Assembly: GCA_012274445.1 (NCBI GenBank) | Contig: JAAROD010000026.1 | Location: 1,054,001-1,118,000 of the forward strand | Direction: 5' to 3' | From: Sclerotiophoma versabilis | Lineage: Eukaryota; Ascomycota; Dothideomycetes; Pleosporales; Didymellaceae | DNA: 64,000 bases | Shown here: positions 41,308 to 53,839 of the stretch, in pieces | Layout: each line of letters opens with the position of its first letter | Numbering within the stretch: the stretch's first letter is position 1 | Translations under genes and position numbers: made by a program | The notes under the pieces: model-generated | What the model saw: only the letters and a program-made list of their open reading frames with translations | Told to the model about the DNA's origin: nothing | Databases searched by the model: none

Positions 41308-44300
41308 TCAATTGAGTCGAGTGGACGCATTGTCAAGGGAAATAGCGTTTGCCAGATCGCTGATTCTTGCAAGTAATTCTGCAACGCGGAACGGCTTCGG
41401 TACAACTGAATCCATGCCTGCTTCCATTGCCGTTGCAACCTGCTCTTGTCTTGCATTCGCGGTAATACCAACAATTAGATTGCGGACAGCTCCGTGCTGT
41501 GACTCGACTCTTCTGATAATTTTGGTGGCTTCGATACCGTCGCAGACAGGCATCTCCCAGTCCATAAGGATGCAGTCGAAATAGGGGAAGACATCGTCTG
41601 TTGGCAAACTGCCATACTCTGCGGGTTTTCCGTGCATCTCTAGCATGATATCGACAGCTTCTCCTCCATTATTGCTGGTTTTCACATTGCATCCCGCTCT
41701 TCTTAACTGCTTTGCAAGAACCTTCTGATTGAGTATGTTGTCCTCAACTAGCAGTATGTTGTATTTCCTTGGTGATGGTAGAGACGACTGAATCTGACTG
41801 TTGTTCAAGGCCAATGATTCGAAAGCCCGCGTTGTCTTCGCAAAAGTGTGATCATGGTCCACCGCAAGGCTTTTTCCTGATCTTTGTAATTCCACAAGTC
41901 GAAGCTTAGTGTAGAACGCAAAAACACTGCCAACGCCAACTGTGGATTCAATGCCGATACTGCCGCCTTGTATCTCGGTCAGTTCTCGAGATATGTAGAG
42001 ACCAAGTCCAGAACCGCCATAGCTGGTGTGTGTCCTTCTTTCCCCTTGCTCGAATTTCGTGAAAATCCTCTCCAGGGAGTCTGAAGGTACGCCGTCACCA
42101 GTGTCCGTTACTGCAAAGTACAGATAGCTTGGTTCCCCTTGTCCATAATCAATTTCTGGCACCGGGTCTGAGCGGGAAATTCCAGTGGAGGACCATCTGA
42201 AGTCCTGTCCGAAAAGGCTAGTAGATGGAGGGGAGGAACTCAATCCGTAGCGAACACTAATTCTTCTCAAAGGCTGCGTTTTCGTGAACTTGATGGCATT
42301 CGTCAACAGGTTTACGAGAACTTGCAACAACCGGGAAGAGTCCGCAAAGACAGTCGAACCGTTTTCTGTGCTCTGCACTATGTCGACAGTTGTCTTGGTC
42401 TCAATGTTGTTCACCTCAAACTCCGACCTGAGCATCTTCATCGCTTGTTCGACCAGATCTTCCGGACGAAACGCAACAGGGGAGATGGTCAAGAGCCCCG
42501 AATTGAGCTTACCAAGCGCTAACACATCGTCAATGATACGTCTCTGATGAGCGGCACAGAAGAGTATCGACTCGGCCGCATCTGCATTTAGTTTGATTAT
42601 ATCCATGAGCGACTGGACGTTGCCAAGGCTTCTTGCGTCTTGTAGTGACAGTAGCACGCCGTCAGCAGACTGTGTGATAGCGGACAAAGGATTGCGCATC
42701 TCGTGTGATGTGATGTCAATGAACTCCTCATGTATCTTTCTCTCTTCGCGAGCTGCTTCCGCGTTGCGCATTTGCAGTTGCTCAGCCCACTTCAGATGAG
42801 ATACATCTGTTATGGAACCCGTAAGTGAAGAGATCAAGCCGTCTGCGTTGTAATTAGGCGACGCGGAGTACATGATCCAGAAAGGCTCGCCAGTAGATTG
42901 TGGGTTGAGCTCGTATCCGGGAGGGTTATAATCTTTTCTCAATCTCAAACTGTCTGAGATGGGGTCTCCTTGTAGGAGACACCTTGCCATCCTCTCGTTC
43001 GCCCGGTGATGGTCTTCAGGGAGGATATAATCCTCCCAAACAAAGAGTGCCTTGTCGCGATTTCCATGAGGAGCTCCCATAATTTCGAAGAATCGGTTGT
43101 TTGCCCAGTGCAATGATCCATCAGCAGCCAACTCGTAAATCCCAACTGGCACTATTTCCGCCAATCTACTGATGCGTCTTTGACTTTCATCCAACTCTGT
43201 GGTCAGTTCCTTTTCTCTTTCTCGGGATTGGTGTCGAAAGATCGCTCTTGTCATAGTCTCCTTGAGTTGACGTGCAAGCTCTGTGACAAATTGCTCATGA
43301 TCCTCATCAAAGCAACGGCGAGGATTGAGCCCTAAAACGACATACCCTTTGGTGGAAAAGCTATCTCTGAGAGGGATTATCACGAGGTGCTGGCTTGGTT
43401 CACCAAAACCTAACCAGTCAACGTTTTCGAGAATTGTATTGTCTATGTCTTCCTTCAGCAAGTCCTACAAATGAGCATATTATAGTTAGTCACTACGCTG
43501 GAAGCAAAAAGAATGGACGCTTACAATCTTTGTAAACTCTGCAGAGCTTTCCTGTGCTCGATATAGTAGAGGAGCAAGCGCAGCATCTCTGTCAGTCGAT
43601 GCCATCTGTACGGAAGTTGCCAGTTAGCATGTCACATTAAGTAGGGAATAGGGGATTTTGGAACGCTTTGACTGACATGAAGATCTCTCGGCGCCGCAAC
43701 GTATGATGAGCTCGTACCAATAGTGTGTTCTAGGTGTAGTCGTCCATTGAAAGGGTCACGTTCATCGGTGCTGTACATGATAGCCATCGGGACATCGCGG
43801 GGATACTCGACCAAAACGTCATGGATATGTTGCCAAAACAAATGAGCTTTGGTCAGTGATGAGTTTCCCAGTTGATTGATGATTTTTGTCCGGCGGTCTC
43901 GCAAGACGTTTCTTGTCATTTCGGTCCATGAGAAGTAGACACCACCATGGTGACCACATTCATCTGTGAGTGAAACAAGACCACCATCCCACCAGGTTTC
44001 TTCTAGGTAGCCATGGCGCATCAAGGGAAGCTCTACCCCCTTCCGGGCAAACCCATGTTGATCTCTCTCAATGGTATGGAATAAAGGACCAAAAAGGTTC
44101 CATAGGCTCGGCATGATCTTCTCGAAGGAGTGTCCCATAAGACTCGGGTGCAAGGCACCAATGAGAGGTATCATAGACTCGTTGTAGACAGCGATCCTGT
44201 GGGGTCCCCAGTATATGGCTGCTGCTCGACTGTCAGAGAGCAACATGTGTGTGTATAGTTGAAGTGAGCGAGGCCAGGTGTCCAGAGGGCCCAGCGAAGT

Positions 44301-44678
44301 TGCCGACCAGTCTATATTGAGCAGTGATTTCGAGTGAGCAGAGGGACGAAGAGCATTGGTCCACTCAATTTGTGGTGGTTGAAAGGCCGGCCCATGGCGT
44401 TGAGCTATCGAGGGTCTCTGTCGTGCATGTGACAGCTCTTCATTTGACAGGCTGTAGAATTTCCATGCTCCAAGTTGCTCGTCGAAATATGCGGAGCGAG
44501 TCTGAGTTCCCGCTTCGTCTGTGATAACATTGATAGTCCAGTTGGGCTTTCCTTGCTCGTTCCGGTGTTGCGTGATAGCAAACAGTGAAAGGAGAGGTTC
44601 TAAAGCAGTCACGTCCATGTCCGCAGAAAGAGAGGTGCTGATGCGAGGAATGTGGCAACATGGTTCACCAGCTATCAT
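41308..44678 (-). CDS. Hybrid sensor histidine kinase, 1079 aa
   Basis: Fungal two-component sensor; it autophosphorylates on His, passes phosphate to its own receiver Asp and on to a phosphotransfer protein upstream of MAPK or other outputs. Exons: 44678-43677, 43605-43525 and 43464-41308; introns of 71 and 59 nt. Order: divergent N-terminal sensory region with a PAS-like part (about 115-260), a linker with a GAF-like look, a PAS domain (about 455-590), HisKA with SHEMRNPL (phospho-His about 615), HATPase with LLTNAIKF (N box), DTGDGVP (G1) and GGSGLGLY (G2), and a receiver domain (about 930-1066) with LLVEDN, LMDWEMP (phospho-Asp about 996) and the conserved VPKPF Lys. All catalytic residues are present. 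No membrane helix, so a soluble sensor. The class in the fungal HHK scheme is uncertain. The 81-nt middle exon was found from its splice sites. Confidence 0.93.
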
Positions 44679-45016
44679 CTCTGGTGTTGTCTTCTACAGA
44701 GTGACATAGTGACGCCAAGAAGACGAAGTCAAATAGCGTAGAGATCGAGAACAGTCTGAACGCAGCGGGGCTCGCTTGGTGGGGCTTAGAGCTCACGCCA
44801 AGCTGTATCTAGCTTAGTTTTGAGGAAGCTCATTCGGTGCGGTATCGATAAGCATAGAACAGTAAACACCGGCGCTGTGTTGGTCATTACCACCCTTGTT
44901 CATGCATCGCACTTCTTATTAACTTCTGTAATCATCAGTGATTAAAGACGGCCACGAACAGCCTCACGGTCTCTGATCATTATGGTATGCGCCACTCCTA
45001 GCTTTCGGTACACTCC
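44679..45016. other. Divergent intergenic region
   Basis: 338 bp between the histidine kinase start (minus) and the small plus-strand gene; may hold both promoters. No clear TATA. Confidence 0.4.
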
Positions 45017-45490
45017 ATGTCGCTAACGAACAAGACGCGCGACTCGTCCGCAACCTACCTGCATATGCACGCCTCCCACCACGCAGACCTGCTCGAGTCA
45101 TTCACAAACATGACGTCGTCACAGCTCGCGCCCGAGCACATACACATCCCACTCCACCTCCAGCCCCTCAACCCGGAAGACGAAGACGACGTCGTGCCCG
45201 ACCAGCACGCAGCGTTCGGTATCCAGCGTGCGACACAAGCCAAGAAGGAGCCTACATGGCGCGACTTGGGACTCGAAGAGCTTCTGAGGAGAGGACCAAG
45301 AGCTACTGAGGGGCAGACTGCTAGTAGCGGTGCGCTTGGTAGAGGAACGGCGGTGAGAAGGGAAGAGGAGCCAGTTATTACAGCGTTGAGGAGACAGCCT
45401 GGCCCACAGGCAGGAGTTGTGAGACCTGGTGGTGCTACGAGAGATATGCAGGGCGGTGGAAGTGCTGCGGGCAACGGACTGCCCAGATGA
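45017..45490 (+). CDS. Small unrecognised protein, 157 aa
   Basis: Continuous frame from ATG. The first half contains MHASHHADLLESFTNMTSSQLAPEHI in two pieces and an acidic patch (NPEDEDDVVPDQ), followed by AFGIQRATQAKKEPTWRDLGLEELLRRG, which looks helical and conserved-like; the last 50 residues are Gly/Arg-rich and disordered. No signal peptide or domain recognised. An equally long minus-strand frame (45055-45474) lies opposite; the amino-acid choice favours the plus strand. An upstream mini-exon is conceivable because ATGGTATGC at 44981 looks like a start followed at once by a donor. Confidence 0.5.
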   Translation: MSLTNKTRDSSATYLHMHASHHADLLESFTNMTSSQLAPEHIHIPLHLQPLNPEDEDDVVPDQHAAFGIQRATQAKKEPTWRDLGLEELLRRGPRATEGQTASSGALGRGTAVRREEEPVITALRRQPGPQAGVVRPGGATRDMQGGGSAAGNGLPR

Positions 45491-46596
45491 AGTGCATGGT
45501 TAGCAGCTTGCGCACGAAAAGGGCAATGCTGCGCCGAGTGGGAGCAGTGCTGTACGATGTATCGCCCGGCCAGGATTGTGAAATTGGGAACACAAACTGC
45601 TGAGGCATCGACTCTTTAAACGTCAATCTGCAGCAAGACGTTCCGGACATTGCCGCAGGTGTCTTGCACTTGGCTGGCTTTCTTGAGGAGAACCAGGCAG
45701 CCCCAGATTATAACCGGACTACTGTGCCCCGAATACCACCGTTATTGTCCCCACGTTGGGGTCAAACAAACTGTGTGGAGGCAGCTGGTACAAACATACT
45801 TCCTTTCTACAGGAATATGAATAACACCGGTTCATTGTATGGGTTGAGAGTGTGATCATCCAGATTGAATGCACGATTCGTACAACGCCTTCATCCCGCC
45901 TTCACCACTCCCTATCGCAACCCATCCTCACGAATGGTAGGCGCTACATGTTTCTGAACACCGGCACATAATTCTGGAGCCAAGATCTGCGGTGATGCAT
46001 CAGATGCGCTGATTACGTCAGACCTATTGAGTCCACAGCAAACATAAGACATAGAACGACTCCACGTTTTGCTCCACACCCATTACGCGCAATGTGTACA
46101 CCTACACTGCTGATAGCAATTCTATGCTGTTGGTCTATAGAAATAATCGTTGGCTTGTATCTAGAGTTGTGTCATAGTAAGCGTAACAGTAACAGTGTTT
46201 CGGTTGCGCGCTTCAGCATCTGGGACTACCATCATGATCCTACAATCCTTCCTGGGCGCCTTGTTTTAGTCTCACCTCCACCGCCCTTACTAGCCCAACC
46301 ACAGTCAAGAAGAGCGACTAGGTCGATTAGATGAAATATTATGCCAGAGGTGTTTCTTCTAGTATGGCTAGCTCAAGAAGCCGCTATCGATTCATACTGG
46401 TAAAATCAGTACTACTCGGCCACTGTTCACGGGTGAAAGTGCTGCATCAAGCTCAGTAATCACAATACGGACGTCGTATAACTAACAAACATGCTGACTG
46501 ATATGAGCGAGTCTATATGCGAAGTCGGTAATACTGTATGTACGATACGGTGGGGGAAGTATAGATAAGAAGGTTTGTATCGGCACCCATTCTTCC
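45491..46596. other. Intergenic
   Basis: 1.1 kb without a gene I can support; frames of at most 80 codons, no motif. Confidence 0.45.
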
Positions 46597-47360
46597 TTAC
46601 AAAGCTAGCCAGACAGCGAGTGACACACTAGCGAGAGCTCCCCACACGACTCGAGAGGATGACTGACCAGGCGCAGCAGCACCCATCTTTGCAAACACTT
46701 GGCAACTCCCATGTTTGCCACCATCACGTGTCCCCGCATTGACACTGAAACTAACAATACCATACGGCAGCGTACCACAGCTCCCCTCGTCTTCACTCCA
46801 GCAGCTGAAGCCAAACCACGACACCACCGAATTCAGTCTATCATTGTGTTCCGTGCAGTCTTTCCCTCCATACAATGTCACGCTGCGGTCTGCGCCATGA
46901 CCAGGCTTATCTTTGTCATCCGAGGCACCTGATACGTGCTGACGATATAGAACCCGAGGGTAGTTCGCTTGCGTCTCGAAGTTTCCGACATTCTCAAGGT
47001 GCCAGTCCATACCTGCTCCTTCGAGAGATGTCCGACCAGCACTTGAAGTCTGGTTTGTAAAACCGCTGCTAGCGTTTCCGCTGAACAACTCTGCGAAATC
47101 GAAACAGACGCTCGTGGTAGGTATGCTCGATGTAGTGAAGGTCAAAGCGTCGCCGGTGTTACTATAGCTACACGAGTTGCCTTGGCTATCCTGGAAGAAG
47201 CGGAGCGTCAGGTTTTGGCTGCTAAAGATCCAGTTAGATTTCCTTAGTGTGCGGAATGAGAGGGTACGAACTTCGAAGGGTTGGATTGGGCTCCGACATA
47301 AAGCGGAAACGAAAGCAAGGCTAGAAACAATGCTCTGCTTGCAGCCCAGAGAAGGTGCAT
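46597..47360 (-). CDS. Secreted, probably GPI-anchored cell-surface protein, 237 aa
   Basis: Two exons, 47360-47272 and 47221-46597, with a 50-nt intron (GTTCGT...TTTAG). Splicing supplies the signal peptide missing from the long second-exon frame: MHLLWAASRALFLALLSFPLYVGAQ, cut here for length, cleavage expected after VGA (about residue 24). The mature part has several Cys residues and N-glycosylation sequons (NLTLR, NASS, NQTS). The C-terminus is a typical GPI signal: small residues GQSSS, then a hydrophobic tail (RVVWGALASVSLAVWLAL) ending at the stop. No catalytic family recognised; the repeated 'T-F-x-x-Cys' beta-like pattern suggests a lectin-like or structural wall protein, but this is a guess. 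Confidence 0.75.
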
Positions 47361-49456
47361 TGCTAAATTTTTGGGAAGATATCTGGCAATACGTCTATGC
47401 AGAAACAAAAATGCGAAAGAAAAAAAGAAAGTGGTACTGGAGATTTCTAGTCCCTTGCAAGCACTAGCGATGGAGGTCTAGGTTATTCGTGAGAACCACA
47501 ATATTTACAGACAGCGTCGCATATTTAATATACCAATGTATAGACCGCCAAGCTCAGAATCCATCGTAGGAAATCCCGTCGTGTGTGCATTTCCACTGGA
47601 TGCAATACGGCTAGGTCCCCTCTTTCGGCTAAGACAGTGTCGCATGGGTTTTTCTACAGTGCCTCCCTCGCCGTTCCATCGTCATCTCGCTTAATTAAAG
47701 AAAAGACAAGTCTGATAGTGATAGGACTTAGGGCTTACTTGGCGTGCAACCGAAGTAACCAGTGGAGTGGTGCTTTTGACCTAGCCGTTTAATCACAACT
47801 ACGCCTCCTCCTTACTACGCCTCCCTCCTGCAAGCCTAATCGTGTGAATTATCTACAAACCTTCCGGCTGATCGCAATCTTTTTACATTCTACTAAGTAG
47901 CGGGTTTGCTTAGAAGCCCTCTACAGCAGATACTGGATGCATCAGTCAGCCGCAGCGATGGGCTCACTGCATGTTATACTTGAAGAGAGTTCAACCAAGC
48001 CCTTTCGGTCTATGTCTGAATTTGGTTTCCTACGAAACTGAATTTTTGTGTAGATTTTGGATATCCATTCTGTTATTTACGCGTACGTCCCTCAACGGGC
48101 AGTGATTAGCAAGCGCAAAACTACTACCTCTACAAGCAGGTCAATTTTGAGTTGTTTTGGATCTCTTCTCTGACCATTACTCTCTCCTGATTCATTCTCC
48201 GATCTGATTTGATAAATGAATCTTACTACCTAATCAAATTGCTATACGGTTCCTTGTCAGCGTGGTTCAAGACTAATCCCGCGCACGCGAACTCACGTAT
48301 AGAAACGATAGATGCATCAAGTCGTGCATCAAACCCCCAAGGACCTCTTTCACGCTCAAAGATGCTCTGCTTGTGCCTGCCAAAGGGGCTCTCTATTAAG
48401 GATGGCGATCAAATATTGAAGCGCACCATGAGGGAATAGAAAGCAAGCTATATCAACCGCCGCTCCATCTCCATTTCATAGCATTTTCGTGCTGATCCGC
48501 TACATTCTGACGTACATCAAACATCTTGTTGCGAGTTTGATCTCGAACGCTAGTATTGGATGTGACCGGCCCAGTAAAGAGTCGCGTTCTGCAGATTCAC
48601 ATCCCCCAGGAGAATAGTATCGGCACCTAAAACGTGTAAACACCCAGACAACAACAAGGCTGTCTAGTAACTTCCTTATCTATCTCAAATTCTGCCAGGT
48701 CTAGTATTTAATGAATCGAGTGGATGTCAGGGCTGCGAAGAAAGTCTCAAGAAATGCTCGAGCGGTTGTCTCACTTCGAACGTCCCCAGTCTGGAGCGAG
48801 TGCCTAGCATCTCGAAAGGCTTTACTTGTACAAGCCAGCGTTTCAGCCAACAATGCTGCTCAGATAAAGGATTATACGATTTCACGGAGAGTTATTGCAA
48901 GGCAAGCTAGTGAGCGGATTTGGGACTTCCTGGGAAGTGATTGGTATATTACATGCTAGAATGCTGATACTCGATACTGATACAAATTTGGAACCAGGGC
49001 AGCCGAGTCTAGATGCATCCTGCATACATGACCTGTCACAGAAGCAAAAGAAGTTCATGACCCAGAGTACGACACAGCTATTGCTGCAGAAGATGCAATC
49101 CTCTGAAGAGGATGTTGACGCAGTGTGGTTGATGTGAATCGAGTAATGTAAAGTACATCACTCATTCTGGGAGTTAGAACACTTATTATTCTTTCGCAGG
49201 AAGGTATAGACGCAGAGTGAACTATCGTTAAGGATTGGAAAGAGAATGTGTTATGAAGCTTAAGGTGAATGACGAGTGTTCGGCACATACGGTGTGGAGA
49301 GGCTGGGTGGTCCGTGGGACGCGCTAGACACGGCGGAGCATCGCACCTTTCTTTCCAACACTCAACCATCGACAAACGGCTTGACGTTGATTTTTTCATC
49401 CAATAGCATCGTCCATCCAAGCATGTGAGCTCTGGAAAGCTGTACAAAGACGAGCA
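47361..49456. other. 2.1-kb gene-poor stretch
   Basis: No gene I can support. Open stretches at 47177-47467, 48209-48439, 48711-48959 and 49055-49546 (minus) lack motifs; the last overlaps the next gene in the opposite sense. Some AT-rich patches, no inverted repeats found. Confidence 0.4.
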
Positions 49457-50834
49457 ATGGATAATTCGGGCAACAGCCTGCTCGAGAAGGTGCAAACCTT
49501 GAGCGACCTGGAGCTTGCTGTCCTTGTCTGCTTCGTGGCTGAGCAAAACTGCATCGTCCAGACCGAGAGGCAGCTGCTCGATGATGTCGAGGAAGAGCTG
49601 AAGCTGGTCAGCGTCACACCAAATTGTCTCAGCAGGAAGCTAACCCAACCAGGTCGCAACCAATGTTTTTGGCCTCACTTGGGCTGTGCTGGAATGCAAT
49701 GAGCACACTACACTCGACGACTTTGGCTGCGGCATACTCGTGAAAGCTGAGGCAAATACTTACTTCAACACCAAGAGCGAAGCAAGCAACCTAAGAGTAA
49801 AGTCTGGTTTCAGTACATACTAGGGTCTGTAATTAACGCCTCACCACAGCTCACATCACTTTCTGGTTCACCGAAGCGACCTGATGGTCGCACATCAAGA
49901 ACGCCCAGTGATTTCACGCAGCTCGACAGCGGAAGGATCGCAAACATAGTTATTGCTAAAAATCTGGATCGGGCAAATTCGCAAGTCCAGGTTCAGGCTC
50001 TTGAGGTACCATGCCGTGGCGTTGTGTATGATCTTGACTGACACTCTACAGCTCATGAGAGGCAAACGAAACTTTACAAGAACAGCTGTACATGCTGCGC
50101 CTAGACCATTTCTGTTTGTTGCACTGAATGAGCTCAACAGTACGCGCTTGATAATGCATCTGGTTTGAACTTTGTCCAGTCCAATCGGTCGTCCGATGCT
50201 AACATGACTACAGAACGACCAGTTCTTTATCTCGCACAAGCACTACTTTGAAGACGGCCTACCCAATGTCGAAGAGCAGCGCGAGAAGGCATTACTTCCT
50301 GAAGCCGATCGATCCACCGCACTCGCAGACGACGCATCGAAGGCAGCTTTGTTCTCAGCAGGAGTATGTGCTCGCTTTGAATCATGACGCATCTCATCTA
50401 CTGATCAATCCTCAGGACATTGCGACATTCACCGCCCGGATGTCTAAAGTCAAGATCAGTACTGAGGTTCGCGCGTATTTGCATAACATAGTAGTTTTTA
50501 TGAGGCTCCATCGAGCTGTAGAAGGCGGCATCTCAGCGTTAGCCACAAGGCACTTCAACACCCTGGTTTAGTTGGTGGCCCTGCCCTACCTGCGCGATGT
50601 TGCTAACCTCGTAGTGCTCTTGCGCCTCTTCACGACCTCGACTACATCTCCCCATCAATGGTGGCCCTTGCCGCTCGCAAGGTATACCCTCATCGGATCG
50701 TCATTACAGCACCAGAGAACGAGCGCAGTCTGCAGTGGGGCAGCTCTCTCGAGGCCGTCAAGGCAGTGCTCGATGGTGTGACTGTTGACGATGTTGTGGA
50801 AGAAGTGCTGCAGTCTGTCGAAGTACCGCTGTAA
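49457..50834 (+). CDS. Fungal 'magnesium chelatase'-type protein (AAA-lid-like), 361 aa
   Basis: Seven exons: 49457-49606, 49653-49796, 49850-50005, 50052-50162, 50214-50363, 50416-50570 and 50615-50834; six introns of 44-53 nt. The joined frame has no stop. It matches a conserved ascomycete family labelled magnesium chelatase in annotations: start with LLEKVQTLSDLELAVL, a middle block RIANIVIAKNLDRANSQVQVQALE then LMRGKRNFTRTAVHAAPRPF, and a C-terminal lid-like part (VRAYLHNIVVFMRLHRAVEGG; HDLDYISPSMVALAARKVYPHR; VDDVVEEVLQSVEVPL). I see no Walker A motif, so ATPase or chelatase activity is doubtful. The last donor (GTTGGT) is unusual but is the one that keeps the frame. It lies head-to-tail with NAD kinase, 260 bp apart. 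Confidence 0.8.
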
Positions 50835-51094
50835 CCGTGTGCCTTGATTAGTGTTTGGTATGGCGATTCGTGGGCTGCATGCAGACATGCACAGGATGAG
50901 TGAGCATGACTTGCAGGCGGCTGATCAACGATAAGCGGGGCAGCCATGGTGCCCCGCCTCAGGAACACAGTTAGGGGTCGCGCCTGTGCTTGGACCCATA
51001 CCCTTGAACTTTGCGCGCTCCCCTCATCCACACAAGCCTCAACACCACCTTTGAGGTCTTTCAATTGCTCTCTGCATTCCTACAAGCTGTAGTC

Positions 51095-52754
51095 ATGACG
51101 AAAGACTACTTTGATTCGAATGCGCTGGCCGCGACGGACTCTGCTGCGCTGTTTGTGAACGAGGTATTATAAACATAACGTCATAACGACGCGGTCAAGG
51201 CTAACTTCCATTCTGAGAATGAAGTAGGCGACCAAGATACCAAGAGATCCAACAGCATAAATAGCAACGACGAAGCGCTCGAGGTACTTTACTCCACATC
51301 TCCCACCACCACAACGGCCGATTGAGAGGTACAGGTCATCTTCGAAGGCGGCAGCATACACCGACGCAAAGCCTCTCTAGCATCTCCACTGCACTACTCA
51401 GCCTCTGGTAATATGAGCGCACGCCCACGCCACGACCGCCGCAACACGTCGTGCATAGTTCACGAACTACTCGAAAAGCATGATGGCGTTCCCACCCAAC
51501 ATCAAGACCGGTCGTACGAGGGGCTTGCTCAGGAGCGCCTCATGGACAAAGACCCGTACTCGCATGCCGAGGAGACACAGCATTCGCGGTTGTTGACCAA
51601 GAAGCAAATATCCGACATGGCCTTTGGGATCAGAGAATTGTCCAAGAAGCTGGCGCAGATTCGCCTGAAACTGCATGTCAAGAACATTTTTGTTCTGGGA
51701 AAGGCGCACGACGAGAGCCTGATTAAGAATACACGGGAGATTGTCGATTGGCTCTTGACCAAAGATCCTGGATACAAGGTCTATGTTGAGCACACACTGG
51801 AGGACAATAAGATCTTCGACAAGAAAGGCCTGTTGGAAAAATCCTCATCGTATGAAGGACGCCTGAAATTCTGGACCAACGAGCTTGTAGAGCAGAAGCC
51901 GCAGACCTTCGACATCGTCCTTGCAGTAAGTGATCCATGGGATAGTCTACGAACGACGCTAACAGCGGAAGCTTGGTGGAGACGGAACCGTACTGTACTC
52001 GTCGTGGCTTTTTCAGCGCGTAGTACCGCCCGTCCTTGCGTTCTCTCTCGGATCACTAGGCTTCCTTACCAAGTTCGATTTCGACCTCTACCCACAAACC
52101 CTCTCACAAGCGTTTGTAGAAGGGATTACCGTTAACCTTCGATTACGCTTCGAGGCGACTGTCATGCGATCACAAACCCGCGACGATGAGGGCCAGTCTG
52201 ACCTAGTCGAGCAGCTGATTGGAGAAGAGGCGGAGGACCATCACACACATCGGCCTGACGGCACCTACAACATCTTGAACGAGGTGGTGGTAGACCGCGG
52301 TCCAAACCCTACCATGTCATCGATCGAGCTGTTTGGCGATGACGAACACTTCACAACTGTTCAAGCAGACGGAATCTGCGTATCAACACCCACAGGTTCT
52401 ACAGCATACAACCTGGCAGCAGGAGGCTCGCTCTGCCATCCCGACAACCCTGTCATCTTGGTCACGGCTATCTGCGCACATACCTTATCCTTCAGGCCTA
52501 TTATCTTGCCAGACACAATAGTGTTACGCTGCGGAGTGCCCTACGACGCACGAACAAGCTCATGGGCAAGCTTCGATGGGAGGGAAAGAGTCGAGCTAAA
52601 GCCTGGCGACTACGTCACAATCAGTGCGAGCAGATTCCCATTCCCATGCGTGCTGCCCCAGGACAGGAGAAAGACGGATTGGATCAACAGCATTTCAAGG
52701 ACTTTACAGTGGAATAGCCGAGACAAGCCGAAAGCCTTTAAGGAATGGAAATAG
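51095..52754 (+). CDS. NAD+ kinase (ATP-NAD kinase), 504 aa
   Basis: Phosphorylates NAD+ (or NADH) to NADP(H); cytosolic relative of yeast Utr1. Exons 51095-51163, 51218-51283, 51329-51925 and 51972-52754; introns 54, 45 and 46 nt. The third exon could start instead at 51335 (acceptor ACAG), removing two residues. The nucleotide-binding motif LGGDGTVLYSS falls at about 245-255, directly after the third intron. The NE/D motif appears as LNEVVVDRGPNP, followed by FTTVQADGICVSTPTGSTAYNLAAGG, the second family signature, and PICPH-type block TAICAHTLSFRPI. The N-terminal 100 residues are variable, as in fungal homologues (RKASLASPLHYS; RRNTSCIVHELL). The first two tiny exons were found from splice sites; the frame stays open without an ATG upstream of the third. 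Confidence 0.92.
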
Positions 52755-53839
52755 TAGAAGAGAAGGAAATATGACTTCGGTACAACGCTACAACTTTCCG
52801 AAAACACTTATGGCCATGACCGGCAGGTGTGCAGGTGGGAATTACGCTGTGCTTTTATAGGCGGATAGATACAGCGTTAGCTGAGTTGCTAGAACAGATG
52901 CGCCACACTCCACCAAGATAACATGAAGTTTCTACCGCTCTTTCTCACAAACTCGCACGTGCCTCGAATACCCTCACACAGAATGGAAGGCTGCTTGATC
53001 GACCAGGGTGCTTCTGTAGACGGTTTCTGTAGAGGCAACGTGGTGCCCTTGAACGAGCCCCTTCGCGGGCATGTGCAAACCAAGGAAACTGACGAATTCA
53101 CCGCCGGGATGTACAGCGACAAGGATATACCCCTCAAAGCGATTTCGACAACTCCTCAGTCAACTCCAGTGACAACTGGATTCATGGCCCGCTTTAGGTG
53201 GTATTTGGAAGATCATCAGCTGCGTGACAGTTGGCTGCTTCCCGACCAGTAAACTTCCTTCCATATAAAAACAGTGCAGTATCGGCACAATTCGCCGGAA
53301 ATTAACTCAAGAGTTTACACCCAGGTAACACGCCCGTTGCTATCAGAGTATATTGTAATCAAAGCATAGAAATCATGTGTGAGCAAGTTCATTCTAGGAG
53401 TTGTCAAAGCTTTCGAAAACAGCTTCCATTTATCGTATACTACTGGGGCCCATCAGATCAAGGCCTACACAAAGAAAAAAGGGGGATTGTTGTAGGATAT
53501 TGCTTCTAAGTATAAGAGACCCTTGTTGGTCTTTATAACGGCGCAGTATCATACTCGTATCGACTAAACATACCTTCCAACTTTCGTGTGATATACGATG
53601 GTTATGCTCTCAAACACCTTCATAAACCTCTAATCAGCTCTATGTGGCTAGTCTATTATTTCTAGCTTTTGGACGAAGCAACATCTGTGTTGGGTGACAC
53701 CGTTCATTATATTTTAATGTCATATTAAAGCAAACGGATTGCGTTCCTGAACGGTAATACTAAAACATTCCAGCCATCAAACTAAACTACAAAAATGCTA
53801 TGTACCATCTATGGAAACCGTGGCCGAGCCTGCACGCAC
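52755..53839. other. Intergenic
   Basis: One 109-codon plus-strand frame (52923-53252, starting MKFLPLFLTNSH) has a weakly hydrophobic start but no clear signal peptide or family; I leave it unannotated. From 53260 to 53840 the DNA is AT-rich and lacks open frames. Confidence 0.4.

Noticed and set aside
52923..53252. 109-codon frame starting MKFLPLFLTNSH as a possible small secreted protein
   Set aside because: The hydrophobic start is too short for a convincing signal peptide and the rest shows no pattern of paired cysteines.
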